Source: Gonatopus flavifemur (taxonomy: Eukaryota > Arthropoda > Insecta > Hymenoptera > Dryinidae). From it: a stretch of 64,000 bases of DNA. The number at the start of each line of letters is the position of its first letter. The stretch's first letter is position 1. The notes under the pieces were generated by a model, which worked only from the letters and a program-made list of their open reading frames with translations, was not told the DNA's origin and made no database searches. The stretch covers positions 4,278,001 through 4,342,000 of the forward strand of contig JAFFJZ010000007.1 of the NCBI GenBank assembly GCA_018340375.1, read 5' to 3'. Positions 46,664-56,933 of this stretch are shown piece by piece. The position numbers were made by a program, and so were the translations under genes.

Positions 46664-48330
46664 TTATAATTTTTTATCTTGGGCTGGCTCAACGCTATGT
46701 AATTTATGCATACCTGATACGGCCTTGCAGTTTTCGAAACGGTTCTCTAAGAATTTTGCTGCGATCTCATAATCCTTCGTATCTTTGTAACAAGCCGGAA
46801 TATTCGGTGAAGAAGAATTGCGGTTAACCCATCCATATAGTTCTGATGCCGTAGATATTTGCTCATTACAGCCATTTACACACTCGCTGTACGTGTCATC
46901 CTTTTCAAAGAACTGCTTGCACCATCACGAGCACCTTTTCCGTGGGCTGTTGCTTGAAGATGCCATGTTGTACAACGATCGAAGACTTGTTTGTGCTCAT
47001 ATATATTCGTGAAATGTTTCACATTTTTGAATTGTTGAGGTGCTCCATCAGAAAAATATATACATTCACGTATACTTGGACGAAATGTCAAAAAAAATTC
47101 GTTGACGTCTTGTAAAGAAACGTAAACGGCCACAGAGTCATGTTTGTTACAATCAGAAATAATGGCCAATGTTTCATGTCTAATAAAGCGATTATCTTTA
47201 GAATAGAGAACGATGGAGAATAACGTTGCTTGGTTATTATTCCGATGAGAACCTAGAACAGCGTTTTGTGTCACAAATGCATAATTCTCTGCGAAATCAC
47301 AAACAAGACACTCATCGCTTTGCAGATTCTTCTTCGCCGTTTTGTAATAAGTCACTTGCTGATTCGCAATAAATGAATATATGATTTTCCTGATCCACAC
47401 AGATTTTGAGCAAACCATTTCATCTGTACTTTCGTGGTTCCCATAATTGCCCCAGGCTTTGCAACCCATTGTTTATGAACGATTTCGTTTACATCGTGTT
47501 TTTGGAAAACCGCAAAAACTTTGTTCTGCACGGTTCCATCTTTAGGGCAAGCATAGCATTGTCCACAAAAACCTTCTCCGTTTGGACTGGCGCGAATCAA
47601 TTCCAGTGAAACGTCCTGATAATGACTAACAGAATAGTTTTCATCAATTCAACTATGTGACTGCTTAAAAAAACCAAACGGAATATTTGTTTGAATGTAA
47701 CGTTGAACGCATATTCAATTATTTAGTCAGTGCTTTTCAGAATTATTCATGCAGTCATAGGATGAGTACATCAGTGAATGAACGATTAAGGATTCATCAC
47801 TGGTAATTGCTATTCACATTATTTTATATTATTTGCCTGATGCCATGAGATTCATATCCTCATGAATGGGGCCAACACAAACTCTATGAGTCCCGCCTGA
47901 ACCAGCTAAAACGCAATGAGTTGGTCGAAGAGAACAAAACTTGGAGAATCCAATCTTTGTATCCGGGTTTGCGTCTCTAAGCTTTTCATAAATATTATCT
48001 CAAGTTCCCCATGATTACACGTTTGCCAGGAATAGAAGTTTTGTCATCAATTTCAACAGACTTAGTGTCTTCTTGCTCTGGCATTATAGAACTGATATCA
48101 TCATATTCATAAAACTCTTGTACTTTGTATTGAGTTGCGACTGATATGGCGTTACCTTTAACAACGGAAATACTTAGTGAAAGAGCAGATTCTTCAAATT
48201 CATAACAATTGGCAGATTTCATACGATGAAGAATTTTTAGCTCCCAATAATGAGCTCACCACTTTTTTTTCTGGTACCGAAAAAATTCCTTCTTGCAATT
48301 TAAACTGTCTGGCGATTCGAACTGAACAAC
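46664..48330 (-). pseudogene. Broken gene of an uncharacterised invertebrate protein family
   Basis: On the minus strand segments in changing frames read, in order: VQEFYEYDDISSIMP (48110), KRVIMGNLR, IGFSKFCSLRPTHCVLAG and GTHRVCVGPIHEDM (47860-47950), GFCGQCYACPKDG (47560), DVNEIVHKQWV, IYSFIANQQVTYY, then the longest frame to 46876 with ECIYFSDGAPQQFKN and WHLQATAHGKGARDG, and a C terminus ending VEPAQDKKL (TAA 46664). Cys/His pairs (CGQC.AC; C.LRP..C) suggest metal binding, and the SDG/HGKG blocks hint at an RNase-H-like nuclease fold. From memory this resembles a multicopy family in arthropods and cnidarians, some annotated Cc8L18.2-like; function unknown. At least three frameshifts mean it is dead. 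Confidence 0.65.
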
Positions 48331-48515
48331 ACGTTGTGTTCATCGTTTGAGCAATTTGATTCACGCTCTATAACTCGTTGGAGAAGGGGTCAAGACTTCA
48401 ATTCTCTCTTGTTGACTGATTTGAGAGTTATGGAATTTGCTTTTCAATTCAGAAATCGATTGGGAGTGGTGTTCAGGCTCGTCCTATGAGCGCATGAGAA
48501 ATGATATATGTAGAG

Positions 48516-49340
48516 TAGGGGGTTTTCTGGCCAAAAAAGTTTTCGGCCGAATTTCCTGCATTGGGAAATAACTGGTATTCCCTAGGAATTTGTAGTTACG
48601 TCTATTGAATCTACCAGTGAACAAACTAAATAACCCACTATCATATGTAACTCTTTTGGTTAAAGAGATCCATCCGATATGAAGTAATGAAATTCCATGA
48701 AATTTGACCAGGACATCGCCCAAAATTCATTGAGATTTGGCGGGATTCAATGAAATTGTTGCGAAAATTTGTAAAACTGACCAAATCTCATTGACGGATG
48801 ATTAGACGGAATTTCATCAGACCTTTCTCCGATTTCAATTATATTTGGCAAATTTCAATGGGTGTCTTCCATCAGCGTAGTAATCATAACACTCAAAATG
48901 TGGAAGAAAATAACCAATCTTGTACACTCACTTCGAATTCATCATCATACACTGTGCAAGTATCCTCAGCACCATCCGGAAAATTGTGGTCTGATACAAG
49001 CTCGCTAGCTAACGAATTGATACAAATATGTAACATGATTTTTCGTTACAAAAACTCGTAGGATGGCACCACGCACGACCCCCAAGAAATTCACCTGTAT
49101 GGTTTGAGAACACATTGGTTCACGTGAAGGAACAAAGTTGTCGCTCGCTCAAACGAGAATCGGAAACACATTCTCCCTCCTCATCTATCCCTGTCCTCTT
49201 TCTGATTGTTGAGGATCCCCATCTCAAGGAGGCAGCGCCTCTGATTTATTCATTGGCCGATCCAATGAAAGTAACTACAAATTTTTAGGAAATACCGGTT
49301 ATCCTCCAATGCAGAAAATTCGGCCAAAAGACCACCTGCC
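48516..49340. repeat. Inverted-repeat pair, ~85-bp arms
   Basis: GGCCGAATTTCCTGCATTGG at about 48543 is complementary to CCAATGCAGAAAATTCGGCC at about 49306, with ACTGGTATTCCCTAGGAATT / AATTTTTAGGAAATACCGGT next to it. Probably the ends of an ~825-bp element; flanks unresolved. Confidence 0.6.
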
Positions 49341-49344
49341 GTTT

Positions 49345-49689
49345 AGAGTCAACTCACCCCCTCTCCCCAATCTTTCCCCTTTCCCTGGATGCCACCAAAC
49401 TATCGTGAACAACATACTGCTGTATTTTCCATATATTCCAGGGTTCCCACGGACTAATAGATATCTACGACAGCTGACGAGGGAACATTCCCAACCGTCC
49501 ACTTCCGATTTGCTGCAATTTGAATATGTTGTAGTTCATCGAAGAATAAGAGATACGTATTTTTTGTGTCAGCTGATAAACGGATTTAGGGGGTGAAAAC
49601 AACCCTCAAAAGTCACCTCGAAAAAAAATTAATCAGCAATATCTTCAGAAGTATATATATATACTTCTTCTATATATACATATAATGCT
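49345..49689. other. No gene; TA-rich tract
   Basis: Nothing coding. A (TA)n tract at about 49650-49685 abuts the truncated 3' side of the RTE-like copy. Confidence 0.5.
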
Positions 49690-50701
49690 GTGCTCCAAAC
49701 GTAACTCTTCAAGAATTTCTTCCTTACTGCTAAACTAATATTCTTCGAACATGGTAACTGTTTCTTTTGGTGGGAAGCCTGTTTCCCTTGTGCTATTCTT
49801 GCTCTTATATCTCTCTCGCTTTTACCGTTTTCTGTAATTATGGTTCCTAGATGTTTGAATTCTTTGACTTGCTGAATTGTCTCTGCATCTATTTGGATTT
49901 TTGTTCTTCTTGATGTTTTCGCTGTTGTACAAATCATGAATCTTGTTTTGTCCTCATTTATATTCAGACAATATTTGTCTATTAATACTTTTTTCATAGT
50001 GTTGAGAGTATTCTCTAACTCAGCACCACTCGTAGCTAATGTAGGGGAGAGTGGGGAGACTTGCACCATGGGGTGATATGCACCACAGCAGATATCTCTT
50101 AATTTTCCAAAATTTCTGAACTGTTCTTGCACGTGGCGTTTGCTGAATGGATGACCTAACTCCACACGAGTCCACAGGAATGTGGAATGAATCTCTGTTT
50201 TTTTATTGATATCAAAAGGTTTGGCACTCTCAAAATCGTTTGATTTGTGTCTCCTTAGTTTTTCAGAAAAAGTTTCCCATGATCTGTAAGTGATCCCAAA
50301 CACCACGAAACCAATCTCAATCGAAAGTACAATCGTTGCACAATATTTTCATGATCCACTTTTTGACTGAAAATATCTGGAATTTTTTTGCGAGCATCAG
50401 TAGTCTGTTGATGCCGTGAGGGGTGCAATGCACCACAAATTGCGGGGATACCTGCACCACTTCCGATGTTTCTTTTTTTTTATAGAAACAGGTATTCAAA
50501 ATGATCCGTACACTCGGATGTTCGAATCTGAATGTTCTTCCGAAGAACAGAAGAGAGAAGGAGAGGAAGGAGAGAGAGAGAGAGAAAGATTCTTTTGTTT
50601 GATGAAATACTCTGTGAAACTCTTTGCTATTTCCATGAATGATCTCACTTCATATAAGTCACGGGGGATAAACTCAATGAGAGAATTTTCATAATGAACT
50701 T

Positions 50702-50845
50702 CAGCGCCGCCAAGGGGAAGGCTACTGGAACTAACCTCACATGGATACATTTACAAAAATGCTCAACAAATCATGAAAGTTTGTGACACAGTATCAGTGC
50801 CTTCATGTGAGATTAGTTCAAGTACCCTTCCTCTTGGCGGCGCTG
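50702..50845. repeat. Miniature element, CAGCGCCGCCAAG ends
   Basis: CAGCGCCGCCAAGGGGAAGG and CCTTCCTCTTGGCGGCGCTG pair, continuing to CTCACATG / CATGTGAG (~45-bp arms). 144 bp. No clear duplication. Confidence 0.75.
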
Positions 50846-51108
50846 AAATCAGTCTCAAGAACGTTCAATTGAGTTTATGCCTCCTAATATGAGTTGGTAG
50901 GAGTGACAAATTTCACTTGTTTCCTCCGTTCATAGCAAACACTCTTGTGCAATTAGTTTTCAATAAAAGGTTGTTGCTAGTATCAAACTCTAAACTGCAT
51001 AAAGTCCATCTTGATCGTAAGTTCAGCTATTCACTTGTATATTTGATTATTCATTTCAAATAAATACTGATAAATAGATTTGAAAATAGTGGTTATTATT
51101 CCAAGTAG

Positions 51109-51542
51109 CCCTGCTAAATTATCCCCATGAAGAACGATACAAAACGATAAATTTTCTCTATAGTTTTCAATGAGGTTTCTGAATACGGAATTCACGAAGT
51201 TATATCGTTATCAAACGATAGAACTCTATCGTTCCTTACCGTTTTCTATAAAAATTTGACAGATTGTATAGGGTTTTATCGTGAAATTCGTATTGGAAAA
51301 GTACTACTTATTCTAGAACACATAACTATTTTTTTCCAAATAACTGATACTTCTCCTATACGAATTTCACGATAAAACTCTATACAATCTGTTAAATTTT
51401 TATAGAAAACGATAAAGAACGATAGAGTTCTATCGTTTGATAACGATATTACTTCGTAAATTCCGTATTCAGAAACCTCATTGAAAACTATAGAAAACAT
51501 TTATCGTTTTGTATCGGTCCTTATTGGGAAAATTTAGCAGGG
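51109..51542. repeat. 434-bp palindrome, CCCTGCTAAA ends
   Basis: CCCTGCTAAATTATCCCCAT at left, GAAAATTTAGCAGGG at right, AG on both sides. Arms of ~200 bp are nearly perfect complements (TTATCGTGAAATTCGTAT / ATACGAATTTCACGATAA) around a short centre near 51325. High arm identity suggests a recent insertion or arm correction. Confidence 0.9.
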
Positions 51543-51560
51543 AGAGGATCAATTACTCAG

Positions 51561-51561
51561 G

Positions 51562-51602
<41 letters not shown>
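51561..51602. repeat. GA microsatellite
   Basis: GA dinucleotide run of about 40 bp; similar runs at 50566-50582, 24379-24392 and 59971-60033. Confidence 0.9.
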
Positions 51603-51605
<3 letters not shown>

Positions 51606-52432
51606 AAGAGCTAATTCGCAGGGTGGTGCAAATATCCCCACAGGGTGGTGCAAGTCTCCCGCCATGTGGGGAGAGTTGCACCAAACGCAATGTTTTTGAA
51701 GAACACTTATATCATTGATAGGATGTTAGATTCGACCTTGCTATCATTTGCAACTTAGAAAGGAATGTTTGCCCTGTCAAAATCCCATAAATAATATATC
51801 GAATGAAGTTAACTACGAAAGTTATAACAATGTAAAAAAAAAGTGGTGCAAGTGTCCCCACTCTCCCCTAACTATGTCATCGGCAAATCTCAATATGCTT
51901 ACATTTTCACCTTGAATCTGTAATTTCAATGGCACTTGCTCCTTCACTCCGTTCATTACTCCTTCTATATACAAAGTGAAAATCAGTGGCGAAAGTGAGC
52001 ATCCTTGTCTCACCCCTCTTCTAATTTGTGCTTCTCCTTTTTGACCCTCTATCTCTATTATTGCGGTTTGATTCTTAAATAATTGATATATTATTCTCCT
52101 ATCCCTGAAATTAATCCCTACCTTTTTCAAAATCGTAAACATCTTCTCGCAATCAACATTATCGAATGCTTTTTGTATATCTGAAAAACCTATATACACA
52201 GACTTTTTGAACTCTGGACTTTTCTCTACTACTGTTCTGAGTGCTAATATTGCTTCCCGCGTCCCCCTATTTTCCCTGAAACCGGACTCATCTTCTGCTA
52301 ATCGACTCTCTATTTTATTATCTATTTTTCTGTATATGATTTTTGTCAGTATTTTCGAGGCATGTGAAGTTGGACTAATCGTTCTATAGTTCTCGCATTT
52401 GTCTGCTCCTCTTATATCATCTAAATAAATAG

Positions 52433-53225
52433 TTAATTCCCCCTATTGAAATAACAAATTTATCTGAATCAGAGAAGTTTCATTCCAGTCAAATAAATCT
52501 TGTTCCCATTCAGCAAAGAATGATTCAATCAAAACAAGATGTTTATTCCTTCGCCCAATCAGAATGCTGAGGAAAAAAATGTGTCTTCGGCAACCCCGCC
52601 AAGGATTTGGCAGGTATTCGGTTGAGTCAACAGAATAATGCTTGATATAAATTCCCCGTCATTTGGTACAGAAATCCACGTTTCGTTTATTCAACCCTAT
52701 CGCGATATTGTAACTGAATAAGACGCACGTTTCATTCGATCACCATGTCTTTAATGGAAACACAATAAAATTTGAACGCACCATTTCAAGCAGTTGATTC
52801 GACCTTATACCGAGGTGATTGGAATGCATCAGGTGCGATTGAAAAGGAGGAGCATTTGAGATCATGTTCTCATTCAATTGCTTCTAGAGAATTGGTTGAT
52901 TGAACGAATATTCAATGAGTTTTGCTGAAAAGTGGCGGCGTTGAGACAACCTCATCAATGCGATCGCTTTCGATATGTCATGAAGTTCATCACAACCAAA
53001 GAAAATCAATGCAGATATAGACAAGCGTTCGTTGGGAAAATAATTATTTCTGCATCCTATTCAGATGAGAAAAAAGCACGTGATCTTACATAGAGTAGGA
53101 TCCACTTATATTCACAAATTCGATATGAACTGTCATCCATTTCATAAGACATTACGTCAATTATATCTTCTAGATCGGATGAATCATGTTCAAGATGGCA
53201 TTCTTGGGTTGAGGTTATTTGAACA
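52433..53225. other. No gene; CCCTATTGAAATAACAAATT repeat at the start
   Basis: 52441-52545 is the diverged reverse complement of 60918-61040 (TTATTTCAATAGGG, GGGCGAAG.AATAAA words). The rest shows nothing. Confidence 0.5.
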
Positions 53226-53302
53226 GCCTCCATAGCTCAGTGGGTGAAGCGCTAGTCTTCAATGCTGGAAGTTGTGAGTTCAATTCTCTCCAACTGTGGA
53301 GC
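53226..53302 (+). other. tRNA-like sequence
   Basis: GCCTCCATAGCTCAGTGGGT at the start gives a strong A box, GAGTTCAATTC a B box, and GTGAG/CTCTC forms a 4-of-5 T stem. An anticodon arm with loop CTTCAAT would give anticodon UCA. The acceptor stem is poor and the D stem has a mismatch, so this is more likely a tRNA-derived repeat (SINE-like head) than a working tRNA. Confidence 0.45.
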
Positions 53303-55906
53303 AAAATTTGCATTTCAGAATTCATCTGGACAGCATCGTCTACGCTGAAACACAACTGGTCAAGCATCACGAACGAAAGCAGCAACGACTCCCATCAACA
53401 AAACAGGGAGGAAATGACAGAACATGGTGGGGAGGAGAGGAAAGCCGGTCAATAAACATTCCCAAAACATTGTGTAAATTTATTCGGAAAGTCCACATGA
53501 AAAATCTTTCTTTTTTCCTCATTCGATCATTGCATTGAATTGCTATATTCCATTCAGCGGATAACTCATGAAATTGAATAAATTGAACTACGATATCAAT
53601 GTTATGGTATGTGACATTCAATCAAATGTTACATGTCGTTATTCCAAACTATTTTGGTTCAATACAAATATGTTTCACGCTCTTCCAAAGGAAAGAATCA
53701 ATTGAATCAAATCCATAAAAATTACAATCAATTGCTTAAGGGATTGACTCAATTTCTTACAGGGTTGAGACAACTTCCTTTCCCGAACTCATCAGGCAGT
53801 TCAGTCAATTCCTAGATCCATTTAGCCGTATCCAAATGCGTGGTGGAGTCGAAGCAACTGAAACTCAGTTGAATCAAACTATCCTTTTTCTCAGTGAATA
53901 AAATATGCATTTGAATCGAAGAATAAGTTGGTCTGAGTACAACGGTGACATTCCAAAAAATGATGGGCATGGGATTTCGTTTTAACAGATTCTTATTCAG
54001 AATTTGAGGAATCATGAATACATTATTTAGAATTTCCATTCATTCTTTCATTGTTCAGAAAGAACGCAGCGCAGTTTCATTCGTTTCTTCTTATGTTCTA
54101 GGACCTTCAAGTGGAACAGTGATCAAGCATGGGAGAAACAGTCATTGGAACATCTCGGAGCTCCACTTGTTGGGATTCGGAACTTTTTGTGGTTCGGAGC
54201 TTTTGTTGAAATTTGACGATTCCACTGATATTGCTGACTGAGAATGGCTAAGCCCAAATATGATATCCAAGTGGAAGGAATTTGAATTGAGATTAAGTTA
54301 ACCAACAACAGATGTACCATCGTCCCAGTGTTAACAATAATAATATAATATATTGTGTGAGAACACGACTGGCACAAGTTTGTACCAATGCTGCCAGATT
54401 CGAAGCATACACCGTTCCTTCCCCCTCCATCAAGTCACTCTCTTTTCCCCCACCATGCGGATCAAGTCGGGCGAGCGAGAGAGAAAGTAGGTTACTTTCG
54501 ACATGAAGTTATAAAACTCCCAAAAGATAAATGCAAGTAGAAAGATTGACAAATTGATTCATTAATCAGGATATATTGAATAGTTTAAAAAATACTGAGA
54601 GAACTGACCAATTGAAGCGGTAGCTATAATGAGGGCACGTACCGCTATGTGCCCTTTTTGCAGAGAACGTTAAAAATCAACCACTATTCCTTTCTGAACA
54701 TACCCTCAGAATTTGGTTTCGATATCTTGTGTCTTGGGGTCGGTACACCTGTTTTTGTTTCAATGAGTCTGTTTGATTTTTGTGTCGCGCTGGTCAGGCT
54801 GCCTCACTTGAGAATTTCAGTTTGTTCACTGATGGTTTGTCAACAAGCTCATAGATGAAGAGAGTGTTGCTTGGATAGAAATGCTTTCCGAAGAAATGGC
54901 TGCGAAAGAAACACCCTGTGAAACCGTGGGAGAGATTAGTGATGGAGAGTCTGACGGCGAATGACTGACGACATCTACTAAAAGCTTCAATAAATATGAA
55001 TACTCTTTCTTCTTGAATTATATTAAATATGTGCAATTTTTTGATACTGATTCATCAATGTTGATTAAAATATCTTTCCTCAGTGTGATAATGAATTTTT
55101 ACTTTAATAATTTCACACTTACCCTAATAAAATTATCGTGGGATGTAAGAAGGGCACATAACGTATTTTGAAAAAATTGTATTATTCAACCTTTCATGGC
55201 ACTTTTCACGTCATTTCACGGTCAAATCTTGAACAAAAAGGATGAATCTGGTTGGTTTCAACATTTCAGAATCTTCAAACAATGCTTAACCCATTTTAAT
55301 TATATTTTAGAACTTCAACTGCTGTTCCTGAAATTTGAGTTTTCAGCTATGTGCCCTCCTCAATCCTTATAGCTAACGGGTCAATTACGCATGTGATGAT
55401 GGCTAACATTTGTGCCCCATTAACTTTGCGATTGGATATGAAAATTCCTAATTCAATGGAATCTATCTTGATACAAAACTGAAATAATACAGCTTGAGAA
55501 CCGCAGTATAGTTGTGTCAACGTTAAATGTTCCGCTCTGTACAAAATTTCGTATTTGAATGATTTATCGTGCACACTTAATTCTTATTTCTTGTTATATT
55601 GTTGCTCGTTCCATTAGTAAGCTCATTGTGTAAATTTCTCCGAACGACTGGGTTTTTGCACGCGATTTTCAGTAAATCTATTCCTAATACATCGGTTTAT
55701 TCACTCGTCGTTACATATTGTTTCCACGAGGTCTATCCTATTTGTTGATACTTATACATATTTCATGTACTCACGTATGATAAGACACTCTTCCTGTGTG
55801 CGTGTGTGTTTACCTCGGTACAGTGGATCTCATACTTGCCGTTTATTGGAATTCAAAAATTTTTGTATTATCATATGAACTTAAGAATACCTAAAAAAGT
55901 GTGTAA
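53303..55906. other. No gene; possible 5' region of the jockey-like element at the end
   Basis: A CACTGAG-type right end (CTTTTTCTCAGTG) lies at 53884-53896. CAATGCTGCCAGATTCG at 54388 looks like a solo hAT-like end. GAGGGCACGTACC near 54634 and GCTATGTGCCCTCC near 55349 are weakly complementary. The last ~300 bp may be the 5' UTR of the retrotransposon. Confidence 0.45.
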
Positions 55907-56933
55907 ATGATGTTCCAGAGTTGTGGATAAACCGGTATCTTGTGCTTCATGCAGTGTTATATCTCATCCTAGTTCGCCGTTTTTAGCGAGAAGTTACCAT
56001 CCATGGCATGATGGAGTACTGATTGACTGCAAGGGGCCTCTTCCGTCTTCTGATACTTCTGTTGATCTTGCGGAAAAATTTGGTGGGGTGTTGGATCAGT
56101 CAGATTTTTTATCGGAAATTCAGAGCATCGTTGATTCTGCTTGTTCGAAACTCAGCAACCAGCTCAACGCGTTTGGGATCAAATTAAATTCTTTATCCAA
56201 CACTGTGGCGGAATTATCCACGAGATTACCCACCTTGAAATCGTCTGCCCCTTCTTCTTCACAAGGTTTCCACAATGAAGAAGATTTGATAGATGAGCTG
56301 AATGAACGACATCGAAGAGCATGTAACATTCTACTCTTCAACGTTGAAGAATCTTCGAGGAATGGGTCTCCTGATCATGTTATAGTTACTGATCTTCTTC
56401 AAAAAATCAGACCTGATACTTACGACAATGTGCAGATTGGCCGTATCGGTGAAAAGAAGGATGCTTCTAAAACTCGTCCGATCTGTGTCACATTTGCATC
56501 ACGGAACATACCCATTGCGATTCTTCGTAACAAATTGTTGTACAATGGTTCAATTAGAATATCGCAAGATCGTACCTTGAAGCAACGGAATTATCCGTCG
56601 AACTTACGTGGAGAGTTGAAGAATCTGAATGACCCTTCAAGGACTATTCGCTATTTCAATGGGATACCTAAAATAGTTCCTGCTCACCAAAGAAAAAACG
56701 CTCAATCGACCCTTTGGTGTATTATCAGAATGTTCGTGGCTTGGGAACTAAACTTGATCAACTTCATTGCTCTGTTGCTATATCAGATCCATGTTATGAT
56801 ATTATTATCTTATCTGAAACCTGGCTGCGCGAGGATATTCTATCTTCTGAAATTGATTTACATGGCTATGCAGTCTATCGTATGGATAGAAACGTACTCA
56901 CCAGTCAATTTTGACGGAGAGGTGGTGTCTTAA
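55907..56933 (+). pseudogene. ORF1 protein of jockey-like element
   Basis: Starts at the double ATG (55907, 55910; reading MMFQSCG), then needs a one-base shift near 55925 to continue DKPVSCASC. CxxC motifs resemble the zinc-finger/PHD-like start of CR1/jockey-group ORF1. Residues ~55-105 look coiled-coil (FLSEIQSIV, NAFGIKLNSLSNTVAELS), followed by an RRM-like part (CNILLFNVEESS, TRPICVTF) and a basic C-terminal part (RTLKQRNYPSNLR). The family's role is to bind element RNA and help integration. The frame overruns into ORF2 to 56933 without its normal stop. Confidence 0.8.

Larger units (their letters stand above)
50044..51868. mobile_element. TA-flanked element, GGGGAGAGTGGGG ends
   Basis: Ends GGGGAGAGTGGGGAGACTTG and CAAGTGTCCCCACTCTCCCC, TA on both sides; 1825 bp. 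Extra copies of GGTGCAAGTCTCCCC-like words lie inside at about 50420-50465 and 51620-51680, forming subterminal repeats. It contains the nested elements 50702-50845 and 51109-51542 and a GA microsatellite. A minus-strand frame near 50090-50306 (SWETFSEKLRRHKSND, WTRVELGHPFSKRHVQEQF) may be a coding remnant; family unknown. Confidence 0.8.
49690..52432 (-). pseudogene. RTE-like reverse transcriptase, split by a DNA element
   Basis: Minus-strand translation from about 52430 runs through CENYRTISPTSHASKI, the palm with GFSDIQKAFDNVD (motif A Asp present), VRQGCSLSPLIFTLYIEG and RFADDIV, where it is cut by the element at 50044-51868. It resumes at TLATSGAELENTL and continues to FLKSYVWSTALY near 49700. 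The joined frame looks open across the TA site, so the element inserted into a still-readable reverse transcriptase. The endonuclease and the C-terminal end are absent, so both ends are truncated. The best-preserved polymerase core in the window. Confidence 0.9.

Noticed and set aside
53226..53302. Functional tRNA gene
   Set aside because: Acceptor stem mismatches and an UCA anticodon make this unlikely; listed only as tRNA-like.
54618..55376. Inverted pair GAGGGCAC / GTGCCCTC as an element
   Set aside because: Complementarity is short and gapped with no flanking duplication.
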